Source: Companilactobacillus nuruki (lineage in GTDB: Bacteria > Bacillota > Bacilli > Lactobacillales > Lactobacillaceae). Taken from it: 64,000 bases of DNA. Both the position numbers and the translations under genes were made by a program. The notes beneath the pieces are model-generated. The model saw only the letters and a program-made list of their open reading frames with translations. It made no database searches and was not told the DNA's origin. The DNA is taken from positions 1-64,000 of the forward strand of contig NZ_NIPR01000034.1 in the NCBI RefSeq assembly GCF_002872255.1, given 5' to 3'. This document shows positions 38,712 through 48,106 of this stretch, in pieces. Positions within the stretch are counted from its first letter, which is position 1, and each line of letters begins with the position of its first letter.

Positions 38712-40962
38712 GAACGAGCAGTTCCTCTCGAATTTCTTTAGCGGCGGTTGTTAAATTCTCTACGCTGGCCTTGGCTTCTTTGATGCCACGAGTTTTAAGT
38801 CCACAATCGGGATTGATCCAAACTTTTTCTTCAGGAACCTTATTAAGAATCTTATGAATAGTAGTTTTGATTTCTTCAACTGAAGGGATTCGTGGTGAAT
38901 GAATATCGTAAACGCCAGGTCCAACTTGGAGTTGGAAATGTTCCTTTTGAAGTGCATCAAGAATTTCTAGATTGGAACGTGATGCCTCAAAGGAAATGAC
39001 GTCAGCATCTAGGTCTTGGATAGCAGGAATAATATCAGTAAATTCGGAATAACACATATGTGTATGGATTTGGGTAGTAGGTTGAACTTTGCTATGAACT
39101 AAACGAAAGGCAGGGACGGCCCAATCAAGATATTCTGAATACCAATCGGTTTTTCTCAAAGGCAATTTTTCACGTAAAGCAGCCTCGTCAATTTGAATGA
39201 TTTTAATACCATTTTTTTCAAGATCAAGAACCTCATCTTGAATTGCTAAAGCAATTTGTATTGTAGAGTCCTTGATTGAAATATCTTCACGTGGGAAAGA
39301 CCAATTTAAGATTGTTACAGGTCCAGTCAACATACCTTTAACGATTTTATCGGTTTGACTTTGGGCATATTTTGACCATTTGACGGTAATAGGACGATTA
39401 CGAGAAACATCACCCCAAATAATGGGTGGTTTAACGCCGCGAGTTCCATAAGATTGAACCCAACCATTTTTACTGAATAGATAACCATCTAAGTTTTGAC
39501 CAAAGTATTCAACCATATCATTACGTTCAAACTCACCATGGACTAAGACGTCTAAACCAATATCTTCTTGCCACTTGATCCATTCATTGATGTGGTTAGC
39601 AATGAAACTATCGTAGTCTTCTTGAGAGATTTCATTTTTACGGAATTGAGCTCTGGTTTTTTTGACCTCTTTAGTTTGAGGAAAAGAACCAATAGTCGTA
39701 GTTGGTAGTAATGGGAGATTAAATTCTTTCTTTTGAATCTCAGCACGTTTGGCTAATGAAGGGTGTCGAATGAATGAGTCATCGTTTAACTTCTTAATGC
39801 GTGCATGAACGGCTTGGTTAGGTTGAATTCGAGGTTTTTCAAATAATTTTTTATTTTTTGTTTCAGCTTCATGCCCGGCGCCGTTAAGAATTGCCTGAAT
39901 GTCGTCCAATTCAGTAAGCTTTTCCTTAGCAAAAGCGAAGTGCTGTTTGATTTCTGTTGGGAAAGTTTCATTTGCAATTGTAAAAGGAACATGTAATAGT
40001 GAACAAGAAGTTGATATAACGATGTTTTTGGCAGGTAAACTCTTAATTAAATCAGTTGTTTCAGCATAATGATTGCGCCAAATATTTTTACCATTAACAA
40101 CACCCGCAAAGAGGATTTTGTCATCTGGGAATCCCGACTGAACTAATTGGTTAGTTTTCCTACCTTCATGAAAATCAAGACCGATTCCTTCAACGTTAAG
40201 TTTGATCAAATCATTGTAGACGTCTCTAACGTCACCAAAGTAGATTTGAATAAGTACTTTTAAACCTGCTTTATCTTGAAGCAACTTATTGTAAATGTTT
40301 TGGAATAATTCCTTCTTTTCACCAGTAACATCTTTTACCAGTTCTGGTTCATCGATTTGAATCCATTCGGCCCCTTGAGCAGATAATTTTTCGAATACTT
40401 CTTGGTAGGTTTTTATTAATTGATCAATAAAATCACTTGGTTTTACGTCATGAAATTCACTGAGTGATAGTAATGTGAATGGTCCCACGATGACTGGACG
40501 AGTTTGAATGTTATTATCCTTTGCTTCTTGATATTCATCAAATATTTTAGAACCATTCAATTTGATTTCAGTGTCCTTAGTAAATTGGGGTACTAAGTAG
40601 TGGTAGTTAGTATTGAACCATTTTTTCATGGGAAGGGCTTTTATATCACCTTTATTGCCTTGATATCCACGAGCTAACGCAAAGTATCGATCCAATGGAG
40701 ATAAGTTTAGTTTCTTGACGGATTCAGGAATAATATTGAATAAATAAGCTGTATCAAGTGTTGTATCGAAAAATGAGAAGTCATTACTAGGGATACCATC
40801 AATTCCAGCTGATTTGATCAAATTCCAATGTTTTAAACGCAAATCTTTGGCAAAATTTTGTAATTCTCCCTCAGTAATTTCCTTACGCCAATATTTTTCT
40901 GTATTGAATTTTAGTTCTCGATTCTCGCCGATTCTTGGAAAGCCAATAATAGATGTTGTCAT
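38698..40962 (-). CDS. metE: Cobalamin-independent methionine synthase
   Basis: A 754-aa enzyme transferring the methyl group from polyglutamylated 5-methyltetrahydrofolate to homocysteine. Two related barrels are visible: the N-terminal one begins [17 protein letters not shown]; the C-terminal one begins [13 protein letters not shown], and contains [23 protein letters not shown] (zinc ligands His and Cys) and [12 protein letters not shown] (zinc ligand Cys). Length is as expected. AAGGGG precedes the ATG. It is divergent from a LysR regulator with a MET-box between them, which implies regulation by methionine supply. Confidence 0.97.
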   Translation of the reverse strand: MTTSIIGFPRIGENRELKFNTEKYWRKEITEGELQNFAKDLRLKHWNLIKSAGIDGIPSNDFSFFDTTLDTAYLFNIIPESVKKLNLSPLDRYFALARGYQGNKGDIKALPMKKWFNTNYHYLVPQFTKDTEIKLNGSKIFDEYQEAKDNNIQTRPVIVGPFTLLSLSEFHDVKPSDFIDQLIKTYQEVFEKLSAQGAEWIQIDEPELVKDVTGEKKELFQNIYNKLLQDKAGLKVLIQIYFGDVRDVYNDLIKLNVEGIGLDFHEGRKTNQLVQSGFPDDKILFAGVVNGKNIWRNHYAETTDLIKSLPAKNIVISTSCSLLHVPFTIANETFPTEIKQHFAFAKEKLTELDDIQAILNGAGHEAETKNKKLFEKPRIQPNQAVHARIKKLNDDSFIRHPSLAKRAEIQKKEFNLPLLPTTTIGSFPQTKEVKKTRAQFRKNEISQEDYDSFIANHINEWIKWQEDIGLDVLVHGEFERNDMVEYFGQNLDGYLFSKNGWVQSYGTRGVKPPIIWGDVSRNRPITVKWSKYAQSQTDKIVKGMLTGPVTILNWSFPREDISIKDSTIQIALAIQDEVLDLEKNGIKIIQIDEAALREKLPLRKTDWYSEYLDWAVPAFRLVHSKVQPTTQIHTHMCYSEFTDIIPAIQDLDADVISFEASRSNLEILDALQKEHFQLQVGPGVYDIHSPRIPSVEEIKTTIHKILNKVPEEKVWINPDCGLKTRGIKEAKASVENLTTAAKEIREELLVHDRN

Positions 40963-41051
40963 AAAAATGTCCCCTTTTGTGGTAGTTATTTATTGTTTAT
41001 AAATTAACATTGTAATTTGATATTGAATAACTGATAAAAGTAATGATGGGT

Positions 41052-41068
41052 TATAGTTTTAAACTATA
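41052..41068. promoter_or_regulatory. Perfect MET-box between metE and the LysR gene
   Basis: TATAGTTTTAAACTATA matches the 17-bp palindromic MET-box (TATAGTTTNAAACTATA) described for MtaR/MetR regulators of Streptococcaceae. It overlaps the TATAAT (41065-41070) of the regulator's own promoter and lies 90 bp upstream of metE. Confidence 0.85.
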
Positions 41069-41108
41069 ATAAAGAATATACTAAAGAAAAAAATATTAGA
41101 GGCATAAA

Positions 41109-42029
41109 ATGCGAATCCAACAATTACAATATTTGGAGACAATTGTTAAAACCGGATCTATCAATGAAGCCGCCAAACAACTATATTTAACACAACCTAG
41201 TTTATCGAATGCTATTAAAGAACTAGAATCAGAAATGGGAATTCAAATTTTGTTACGTAGCAAATTAGGTGTTACTTTGACCGATGAAGGTCGAGAATTT
41301 ATGATTTATGCAAGGCAAGTTCTAGACCAAGTTCAATTATTAAAAGGACGTTATGAAAAAGAAACAATCCAGAAAAAGGCTTTTTCGGTATCAGCACAAC
41401 ATTATGCTTTTGTCGTGCATGCTTTTGTTGAATTAATTAAAACAGTCAAAGCAGATGAATATCAGTTCACTTTACGAGAAACTGAAACCGAGAATATTTT
41501 AAAAGATTTATCTAGTTTTAAAAGTGAGATTGGAATCTTATATTTGAATAACTTTAATCAGCAAGTTATGAAACGTTTGTTTAAGGAGTATGATTTGGAG
41601 TTTACGCCTTTGTTTCAGGCTTCTCCCCATGTATTTGTTGGTCGTCAAAATCCTTTAACTAAAAAGAAAAAAGTATCTTTAGCTGATCTAGCAGATTATC
41701 CATATTTATCTTATGAGCAAGGGGATAATAATTCTTTTTATTTTTCAGAGGAAATTTTAAGTACCTTAGATCGTAAAAAGAATATTAAAGTTAGTGATCG
41801 TGCAACTATTTTTAATTTAATGGTTGGTTTGAATGGATATACTATTAGTTCTGGAATTATTAGTAATAAATTGAATGATGATAAAATTGTGGCTATTCCT
41901 TTGGATATCGATGATTCAATGACATTGGGGTGGTTGAAACATAGTCAATTAGAATTAAGTCCTATTGCCAAAAATTATTTGGAGATGCTGAAAGAACATA
42001 TTCGAGGATACGGATTTGAAATTATTTAA
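41109..42029 (+). CDS. metR: LysR-family methionine regulator (MetR/MtaR-like)
   Basis: A 306-aa LysR regulator with an N-terminal HTH (LQYLETIVKTGSINEAAKQLYLTQPSLSNAI, then ELESEMGIQILLRSKLGVTLT) and a periplasmic-binding-protein-like effector domain from about residue 90. It is divergent from metE-metF, and a perfect MET-box lies in its promoter, so it is likely to sense methionine or homocysteine and to activate metEF and repress itself. The box overlapping the -10 supports autorepression. AGAGGC lies 9 nt before the ATG. It is close in type to MtaR/CmbR; the ligand is inferred. Confidence 0.87.
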   Translation: MRIQQLQYLETIVKTGSINEAAKQLYLTQPSLSNAIKELESEMGIQILLRSKLGVTLTDEGREFMIYARQVLDQVQLLKGRYEKETIQKKAFSVSAQHYAFVVHAFVELIKTVKADEYQFTLRETETENILKDLSSFKSEIGILYLNNFNQQVMKRLFKEYDLEFTPLFQASPHVFVGRQNPLTKKKKVSLADLADYPYLSYEQGDNNSFYFSEEILSTLDRKKNIKVSDRATIFNLMVGLNGYTISSGIISNKLNDDKIVAIPLDIDDSMTLGWLKHSQLELSPIAKNYLEMLKEHIRGYGFEII

Positions 42030-42191
42030 ACAAATTAGACTGATTTTTATTAAAGAGTTTTTCTTACTGGATAAGTGCAGTTTCTATTTTTGATATAAAT
42101 TGTTTGCACACTAGACTATGAAAAGAATGATACATAATGCTAAGGAAGCTGATTAGTGTGGTAGGTACGTTCTATTTCTTATTTAAGATCA

Positions 42192-42240
42192 TAAATAAGC
42201 TATATTGATCCAAGTGTAATTGGTCAATATAGCTTTATTT
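42192..42240. terminator. Terminator between the regulator and yolD
   Basis: AAATAAGCTATATTGA and TCAATATAGCTTTATTT form a long stem. The 42030-42190 stretch has no supported gene. Confidence 0.82.
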
Positions 42241-42279
42241 GTATATATTATTTTTAATATTCCGATAATAAAATGGTTT

Positions 42280-42705
42280 TTAGGGATTTTTAAGTTTAAT
42301 CGATCGGATATTAAGAATTACAACAGAATTTTCTTCAAAATAAACTTTACCCTTTTTCCAGTCAATTTTTTGCAGAAAACCTTTCAAATGTTCATAATAA
42401 CCAGACTCATCGTTAAAGTAATTAACATCCACTAGTAAGTGATGTTCTTGAAGATATTTTAATTGTTGTTTGATCTTAATCTCATCTTCGGCGGATGTAT
42501 ATTTTTTTCTGATATATAAATCGGATTTTTCTTTAATCAAATCTTTGAAACCTTCCAAGGCTCCAAAAGGTGCGAATTGAGAAGCTCGATCCATTTGATT
42601 CATAGGTAGATGTCGTTTGGAATGTTGATGGGGGATATTCATAATATTTTGGTAGCTGGAGGTATCGTTAAATATTTTTTGTTCAATTAATTTCTTTTCA
42701 TCCAT
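42280..42705 (-). CDS. YolD-like protein
   Basis: A 141-aa protein with the YolD-like core: MDRASQFAPFGALEGF (about residues 38-53, the best conserved part of the family), a helical charged middle and a C-terminal KVYFEENSVVILNIRSIKL strand pair. YolD-family genes commonly lie beside UvrX/UmuC-type polymerases and are thought to be their accessory partners. Here its ATG overlaps the polymerase stop codon (TAATG), with GGAGG 10 nt upstream. It should be co-expressed in the SOS response. Confidence 0.88.
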   Translation of the reverse strand: MDEKKLIEQKIFNDTSSYQNIMNIPHQHSKRHLPMNQMDRASQFAPFGALEGFKDLIKEKSDLYIRKKYTSAEDEIKIKQQLKYLQEHHLLVDVNYFNDESGYYEHLKGFLQKIDWKKGKVYFEENSVVILNIRSIKLKNP

Positions 42706-44225
42706 TAAGCATGATGTCCTCCAATTTGATTGTTACGTTGAATCGTAGTTGAACCTTCTTCGAGATCGGATACTTTTAGAATAATGTTGCGATTATTGAA
42801 TCTTTTTTGTAAATTCAAAATGGTTTCTTGAATTTTACGATCTCTTTGACGTTTGAGTTGGGCATGTTTATCTTGGATAATTTCTTTTTCAGGATTTGTA
42901 AAAAGATTTATTTGTTTAAATTGTTGTTTTTGGGCAATCAAATTTTCATCAATTAAATGATTAGCAATTAAGGTAACTCTTCGAATCAACATTTGTTTAT
43001 TGATATTTTCTTCGTAAAGCATTTTAAACGTGTTTCGTAATTCAGTTGCAGAGGATGTGGCGGCTTTTAAATTGATAAAGGCATGGTCGGGCTTTGGAGT
43101 CTTACGACCATAATAATCGGTTGTTAATTTACCATTAAAGCTATTATCAATTTGAAGACTTTTGATATCATAATCTATTATTAGTCCGATCCTATCTGTC
43201 ACTACATGTTTTCGTACTAACTCTAGTGCTAAATTATCGCTCATACCACGGACTATTTTAAGCCCATCTTCATAAGCGGTTGGTTTCATTAAAACTTGAC
43301 CGGAATATAGGCCATGATCATCAGAACGGTAGTTTTTAATATCTTCCATTGTTGCATACTCATGTCCCCAAGCATGATCTATGAGCAGTTCTGCATTTTT
43401 ACCGAATTCCCGATAGAGTATTTCTTCATTTTTTTCATCGGAAAGACTGCCCAATGAACAACGTGCAACATCTCCCATTGTATATAGTCCCAATTTTTCT
43501 AATCTCTTGGCGGTTCCGTGGCCAATTCTCCAGAAGTCCGTTATAGGCTGATGGGCCCATAGTAATTTTCGATATTGTTGTTCATTCATTTGGGCAATTC
43601 TAACGCCATCAGAATCTCCAGGGATATGTTTAGCAACAATGTCCATTGCTACTTTCGCAAGAAAAAGGTTACTACCAATACCAGCAGTGGCAGTAATACC
43701 AGTTTCAGATTGGATTTCCTGAATAATATTTTTAGCTAATGCATGAGCACTGATATTATGAGTATTCAAATAGTCTGTTACATCCATTAGCACCTCGTCA
43801 ATTGAATAAACATGGATGTTTTTGGCAGCAATAAAACGTAGATAGATGCCGTAAATTTGAGTGCTTTTGTGCATATAAAAATTCATTCGAGGTTTAACAA
43901 TTTTATAACCGATTTTTAGTGTGGGTGAGTTGATCAGATGTTGACGGTTAATTGAAGAATATTTGGTTAGGCGATGTGTTGGGTTAGTCTGTAGTCTTTG
44001 ATAATTCAATTTGCTAACAATTTGCTCAACTTGAAACAATCGAGGCCGACCAGGAACACCAAACTTTTTTAAAGCTGGTGATACAGCTAGACAAATGGTT
44101 TTGTCAGTTCGAGAATTATCTGCCACAACGAGATTATCATTTAGTGGATTAAGATTATGTTCAATACATTCAACAGACGCATAAAAGGATTTTAAATCAA
44201 TTGCCATATATGTTCTTTTAGTCAT
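42705..44225 (-). CDS. uvrX: Y-family DNA polymerase (UvrX/UmuC-like)
   Basis: A 506-aa error-prone translesion polymerase. The palm motif YMAIDLKSFYASVEC (metal Asp), the SIDEVLMDVT motif with catalytic Asp-Glu, and the helix-hairpin-helix/thumb region with ITDFWRIGHGTAKRLEKLGLYTMGDVA are all present. It then has a little-finger domain (about 330-430). UvrX differs from DinB by a long C-terminal part. It forms a leftward operon with a yolD gene and has a near-perfect LexA box upstream. GGGAGAG precedes the ATG. Confidence 0.93.
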   Translation of the reverse strand: MTKRTYMAIDLKSFYASVECIEHNLNPLNDNLVVADNSRTDKTICLAVSPALKKFGVPGRPRLFQVEQIVSKLNYQRLQTNPTHRLTKYSSINRQHLINSPTLKIGYKIVKPRMNFYMHKSTQIYGIYLRFIAAKNIHVYSIDEVLMDVTDYLNTHNISAHALAKNIIQEIQSETGITATAGIGSNLFLAKVAMDIVAKHIPGDSDGVRIAQMNEQQYRKLLWAHQPITDFWRIGHGTAKRLEKLGLYTMGDVARCSLGSLSDEKNEEILYREFGKNAELLIDHAWGHEYATMEDIKNYRSDDHGLYSGQVLMKPTAYEDGLKIVRGMSDNLALELVRKHVVTDRIGLIIDYDIKSLQIDNSFNGKLTTDYYGRKTPKPDHAFINLKAATSSATELRNTFKMLYEENINKQMLIRRVTLIANHLIDENLIAQKQQFKQINLFTNPEKEIIQDKHAQLKRQRDRKIQETILNLQKRFNNRNIILKVSDLEEGSTTIQRNNQIGGHHA

Positions 44226-44257
44226 AGATAATCTCTCCCTTAAATATTTCGCTTATG

Positions 44258-44271
44258 CGAACATATGTTCA
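44258..44271 (-). promoter_or_regulatory. LexA (DinR) box of the uvrX operon
   Basis: CGAACATATGTTCA matches CGAAC-N4-GTTCG with one end mismatch, 33 bp before the uvrX ATG, as in the B. subtilis SOS regulon. Confidence 0.83.
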
Positions 44272-44398
44272 TGAAATATTATAACATTCTTCTTAGAAAT
44301 TAATATGCTAATTCACTAGATGACCTTAATAAGAGGAGATATATCTAACAAAAGATGTATGATATAAGGAGAAATATAATTACCTAGGAGGTATCACG

Positions 44399-45043
44399 AT
44401 GGAATTTACCAAAATAGATTTAGACAGTTGGACTAGAAAAGAAGTCTTTGAATATTTTATTGATCAAAAAACCACTTATAGTGCATCATATGAGATCAAC
44501 ATTGAGAAGGCTTTACATTTTGTTAAGGAAAATGACTATCAATTCTATCCTCTATTTATTTATGCAGTTTTACGTGTTGTAAATTCTAATTATTTGTATC
44601 GTATGGATTTTAACGATCAAGGCGAATTAGGATTTTATGATAGTAGTACAGCGTTTTATTCAATATTTGATAATAAGCGTGAGCTATTTTCCAACATTGA
44701 TACTGAAGATACTTATACATTCGCTGAATTCCATCGTGATTATATTGATGATGTTGCAAAGTATCGCGATACAGGGAAGTTGTTTCCTAAACAACCTGTT
44801 CCTAAGAATGTCGTTAATATATCAATGATTCCCTGGACTAATTTTACTGGCTTTAATTTAAATATTGGTAATAAGGATAATTATTTATTGCCAATTGTAA
44901 CAGCAAGTAAATTTCAAAAGCGTTCCGATGGTATTAAATTACCGGTAAGTTTCCAAATTCATCATGCGGTTTGTGATGGATATCAAACTGCTCAGTTCTT
45001 TAACAGATTGCAAGAGGTTCTTGATGAGCCTGAAGAATTGTAA
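44399..45043 (+). CDS. Chloramphenicol acetyltransferase-like protein
   Basis: A 214-aa protein of the classical trimeric CAT fold, close to the usual 215-220 residues. Markers are YSASYEINIEKAL (N-terminal part), YPLFIYAVLRVVNSN, FTGFNLNIGNKDNYLLPIV, and the catalytic motif FQIHHAVCDGYQ, where the second His of HH is the general base. The canonical end is HHAVCDGYH; here Gln replaces the last His, a position that varies in some homologues. It might acetylate chloramphenicol with acetyl-CoA or act on another hydroxylated substrate. A strong AGGAGGT precedes the ATG. The CAT-type name does not prove resistance. Confidence 0.85.
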   Translation: MEFTKIDLDSWTRKEVFEYFIDQKTTYSASYEINIEKALHFVKENDYQFYPLFIYAVLRVVNSNYLYRMDFNDQGELGFYDSSTAFYSIFDNKRELFSNIDTEDTYTFAEFHRDYIDDVAKYRDTGKLFPKQPVPKNVVNISMIPWTNFTGFNLNIGNKDNYLLPIVTASKFQKRSDGIKLPVSFQIHHAVCDGYQTAQFFNRLQEVLDEPEEL

Positions 45044-45048
45044 AAAAT

Positions 45049-45079
45049 TTGACTTAGAGTGTACTTTAAGGTTTATAGT
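45049..45079 (+). promoter_or_regulatory. MerR-type promoter with 19-bp spacer
   Basis: TTGACT (45049-45054), a 19-bp spacer and TATAGT (45074-45079). The near-palindrome CTTAGAGTGTACTTTAAG (45053-45070) fills the spacer, the hallmark of MerR/NmlR-type activators. The next gene begins only at 45221, after a terminator. Confidence 0.82.
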
Positions 45080-45156
45080 AATTCATATGAGTTATTAGAT
45101 AAGTATATATAAATATAAGCTTTTTAGTAAATATCATAATTGCGTATTACCAGCGG

Positions 45157-45191
45157 ATAAGACGTTGCACTATGTGTGGGTCTTATTTTTT
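45157..45191 (+). terminator. Terminator in the MerR-promoter leader
   Basis: ATAAGAC and GTCTTAT pair around 16 nt and are followed by TTTTT. It ends the leader 30 bp before the MFS pseudogene. Confidence 0.7.
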
Positions 45192-45220
45192 GTTGTTAAT
45201 TATCAGAAAGAAGTAGAGGA

Positions 45221-46679
45221 ATGAGTAGAAATCGTAAATTATTGGTTACCTTTGCATTAGTGTTATCAAATATGATGGCCGGACTTGATGCAACTATAAT
45301 CAATACAGCATTACCAGCCATTATCAGTGATTTGCATGGTATTCAATATATGGGCTGGATCGTCGCAATATTTTTATTAGGAATGGCTGTTTCAACGCCA
45401 CTATGGAGTAAATTTGGGGAGAAGAAAGGTAACAAAATTGCCTATATTACGGCAACGATAGTTTTCATGATTGGAGCCTTATTCCAGGGACTAGCGCCTA
45501 ATATTATTTGGTTTATTACAGCTAGAAGTGTCATGGGAATTGGTGCTGGAGGAATGAATACCATTCCGTTCATTATTTACTCACAAATATTCAAGAATAT
45601 TAAACGGCGGTCACAGGTTATTGGGATTGCTTCAGCTGGATTCAGTGGAACCTCAATTGTTGGACCATTAATTGGTGGCTGGATTGGTGACACCTTTAGC
45701 ATTGTTATCAATTACTATTGTGGCAATGTTTTTCAATATTAAAGAACATCTTAATCAAGAGGTTGTTGATTATTCCGGTGCCATATTGATGGTATTAGGA
45801 TTGACTTCTTTTTTGATTGGAATTCAATTATTAGGCGTCTCATCAATATTTGTTACGCTTGCTTTTATAATCCTAGGAGCTTTATTGATTTTTTGGATGT
45901 CACGTGTCGAAAATAAAGTGGTTGATCCAATTGTCCCCAATCGTTTGTTCAAAAATGAAAAATTAGTTATTGATTTAATTTTATTTGCACTTTTGTGGGG
46001 ATCATTTGTGGCCTTTAATATTTATATTCCAATGTGGGCTCAGGGAATCATGGGACTTAGTGCTTTGGTTGGAGGAATGACTCAGATTCCTGGTGCCATT
46101 GCCAATTTTATTGGTTCAGAATTAGAGCCTTTGATTCAAAGAAAAATGAGCCCATATACTATTATTGCAATTGGTACAGCAGCGTTTCTGGTTTCTTTTG
46201 CAGGTCTTTATTGGGCCAATCAACAAGCAAGTTATGCTTTCTTATTGATAATGGGAGTTTTTGAAGGATTTGGTGTTGGTGTTTGTTTTAATGCGTTATT
46301 GATTGCTGTTCAATTTGATGTTGAACCCAGAGATGTTCCTATTTCCACATCCTTTGCATATCTAGTAAGAATTTTAAGTCAGACGTTCATGTCATCAATT
46401 TATGGTGTTATTTTAAATTTGGCTTTGATTAAAGGTGTTAGAGAAAGTCATGGTAACATTACGATGTCAATGATGAATAAATTGAGTAATGCTGCGGTTG
46501 CTAAGGAATTGCCTAAGGCATATGTTCCTGAAATGAAAACAATTTTCTTTCAAGGGATTCATAATATTATGCTAACTGCTTTGATTCTCATTGTTTTGGT
46601 GGTTATTATTTTAGGCTACTTATTCAGACGTGAAGCAGTAAAAAGGAATATTAAAAAAACTGAGTTTAAAGTAAATTAA
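45221..46679 (+). pseudogene. EmrB/QacA-family drug-efflux MFS transporter, frameshifted
   Basis: Two overlapping frames (45221-45742 and from 45690 to 46679) together form a 14-helix DHA2 transporter. The first gives helices 1 to about 5: NMMAGLDATIINTALPAII is the family's first helix, and GPLIGGWIGDTFS the motif-C region. The second resumes with LALLSITIVAMFFNIKE and runs to the end. The expected WRWVFYINLP block between them is missing, and the frame is shifted. CCTTTAGC at 45693-45700 is a plausible junction of a deletion between two copies of that octamer. Translation from the start ends at 45742, so the pump is inactive unless repaired. Confidence 0.85.
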
Positions 46680-46682
46680 AAT

Positions 46683-46735
46683 AAATAGCCTTTACTAATT
46701 TGATAGGATATCAATTAATAAAGGCTATTTTTGTA
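46683..46735. terminator. Bidirectional terminator
   Basis: AAATAGCCTTTA and TAAAGGCTATTT flank an inner AATT-rich pairing and are followed by T runs. Confidence 0.88.
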
Positions 46736-46750
46736 TATCTAGTTTTTGAA

Positions 46751-47488
46751 TTAAAATAAAGATTTGATACCCATAAAGATTAAAAGGATGGCAATGACAT
46801 AATTTAAGTGGCCACCATGTCCATCCCGAGAAAGAAATTTTACTACAAAAGGTGCTAAAATAGCGCCAATAACGGTTCCTATAATTAATGGAATTCCAGC
46901 TTGCCAATAAACGTTTCCAGTGGTTAGATGAAATGCTGCTCCCAAAATACTCATGCCTACTAAAACGTAAGTTGAGGTTGCAGTTGCTTTGAAGGTATCC
47001 AATCCTAACAATAATAAACCGGCCAAAACGGGGCCTCCACCGCTTAATCCGGCAACTCCAACCATTAGTCCACTGATTACACCATAGAAAGAGGCGGCAA
47101 GACGATTAGGCTTTGTTTGCCTTTTATTCTCATGTTTAAAAAATATTTGAAGACCTAAACCAATTAAAATAATGGCAATGATCCATTTGTATAAATTGGT
47201 AGGAATATGGGGAGCAATCAGAGATCCGACAATTACTGCTGGTAGGGCGGCAATCAACATTTGGTTTCCTATTTTGAAGTTTACTTTTCCTTGTCTGATG
47301 TAACCAATTGTTCCGATGATGATAGAAGGAAGAGCCGTTACAATTGAAGTGGCGGCAGCTACTGCTGGAGATAAATGAAATGCTGAGGAGAGTATTCCCA
47401 AATATATGGCAGCACCTCCGCCGCCCAATGAAATGACAAATGTTCCGACTAAAATACCGACAATAATTAGCCAAATTGTACTTAACAT
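46751..47488 (-). CDS. TauE/SafE-family membrane permease
   Basis: A 245-aa membrane protein with about eight helices in two repeated halves, marked by LGGGGAAIYLGIL (about residues 21-33) and its counterpart LSGGGPVLAGLLLLG (about 150-164). Family members export sulfite, sulfoacetate or other anions; the substrate here is unknown. GAAGGA precedes the ATG and the PEBP-family gene ends 2 bp upstream, so they form an operon. Both are controlled by the divergent TetR gene. Confidence 0.9.
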   Translation of the reverse strand: MLSTIWLIIVGILVGTFVISLGGGGAAIYLGILSSAFHLSPAVAAATSIVTALPSIIIGTIGYIRQGKVNFKIGNQMLIAALPAVIVGSLIAPHIPTNLYKWIIAIILIGLGLQIFFKHENKRQTKPNRLAASFYGVISGLMVGVAGLSGGGPVLAGLLLLGLDTFKATATSTYVLVGMSILGAAFHLTTGNVYWQAGIPLIIGTVIGAILAPFVVKFLSRDGHGGHLNYVIAILLIFMGIKSLF

Positions 47489-47490
47489 TA

Positions 47491-48027
47491 TTAAATCCTT
47501 CTTTCGTAAGATAAATTTAGACTAGTTTCAGAAACCATAATTGGGTCAATTTGATTTAGAAGTTCATTCAATCCAAAGCCGACTTGTAATTTAAGGGGAC
47601 TATTAGTTGCATAAACTGATAGACGATAATTGTGAGTACCCTTCATCGGGCGAGGCCCTGAATAATGATTCGTTAGATCTAGATAAAACTTTGAGTGTTT
47701 CCACAAGGGATGACGCAGTTTTTGAACTATTGAGTCAATAGAGTTTCTTCCTTGAGGAATAGTTGATGATTTACTAAAATTAGAAGCAATTAATACTTGA
47801 GTTTTATTTACTGGACAATTGGCACTTAACCAATGTATCCACGGTAAACCTATCAATGGTATAGTGTCATAGTCGATTAATGACCAACTTAGATAGTTTG
47901 CTGTGGTAGGAATATCAATGATCGAAAAGGGAAAAGATTGTTGATTAATTCCATGATTTAATGAACTTTTATTTATGTTACAACCATATTGATCTGGAAT
48001 CGTATAAAAATCAGTTTTTATTTTCAT
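47491..48027 (-). CDS. YbhB/YbcL-family PEBP-like protein
   Basis: A 178-aa Raf-kinase-inhibitor-like protein of the PEBP family. Its ligand-pocket strands are visible: YLSWSLIDYDTIP (about residues 45-57), PWIHWLSANCPV, and HYSGPRPMKGTHNYRLSVYA. Bacterial members bind phosphorylated or small anionic ligands; functions are unproven. ATG 48027 is chosen since AGGTGA lies 5 nt upstream; the frame also extends to a GTG at 48036. It is the first gene of a two-gene operon with TauE. Confidence 0.88.
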   Translation of the reverse strand: MKIKTDFYTIPDQYGCNINKSSLNHGINQQSFPFSIIDIPTTANYLSWSLIDYDTIPLIGLPWIHWLSANCPVNKTQVLIASNFSKSSTIPQGRNSIDSIVQKLRHPLWKHSKFYLDLTNHYSGPRPMKGTHNYRLSVYATNSPLKLQVGFGLNELLNQIDPIMVSETSLNLSYERRI

Positions 48028-48049
48028 AAGCATCACCTAATTTAATTTA

Positions 48050-48086
48050 TTTTACATATTGTAATTATAAATTACAATATGTAAAA
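48050..48086. promoter_or_regulatory. 37-bp perfect palindrome, TetR operator
   Basis: Arms TTTTACATATTGTAATT (48050-48066) and its exact complement (48070-48086) flank ATA. The palindrome occupies the intergenic gap between the PEBP operon and the tetR start, so it can control both. Confidence 0.85.
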
Positions 48087-48106
48087 ATCAAGTGGGAGGT
48101 TTTACT

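Noticed and set aside
42137-42208. 23-codon hydrophobic frame (MLRKLISVVG...) upstream of a terminator, possible type I toxin.
   Set aside because: Lacks a good ribosome site, overlaps the terminator stem, and no antisense RNA promoter is evident.
44399-45043. CAT-like gene called as proven chloramphenicol resistance.
   Set aside because: The motif supports the fold, but substrate and resistance cannot be inferred from sequence alone.
47136-47474. 112-codon frame on the minus strand inside the TauE gene.
   Set aside because: Cys/His/Ser-rich shadow of the membrane-protein codons; no start signal.
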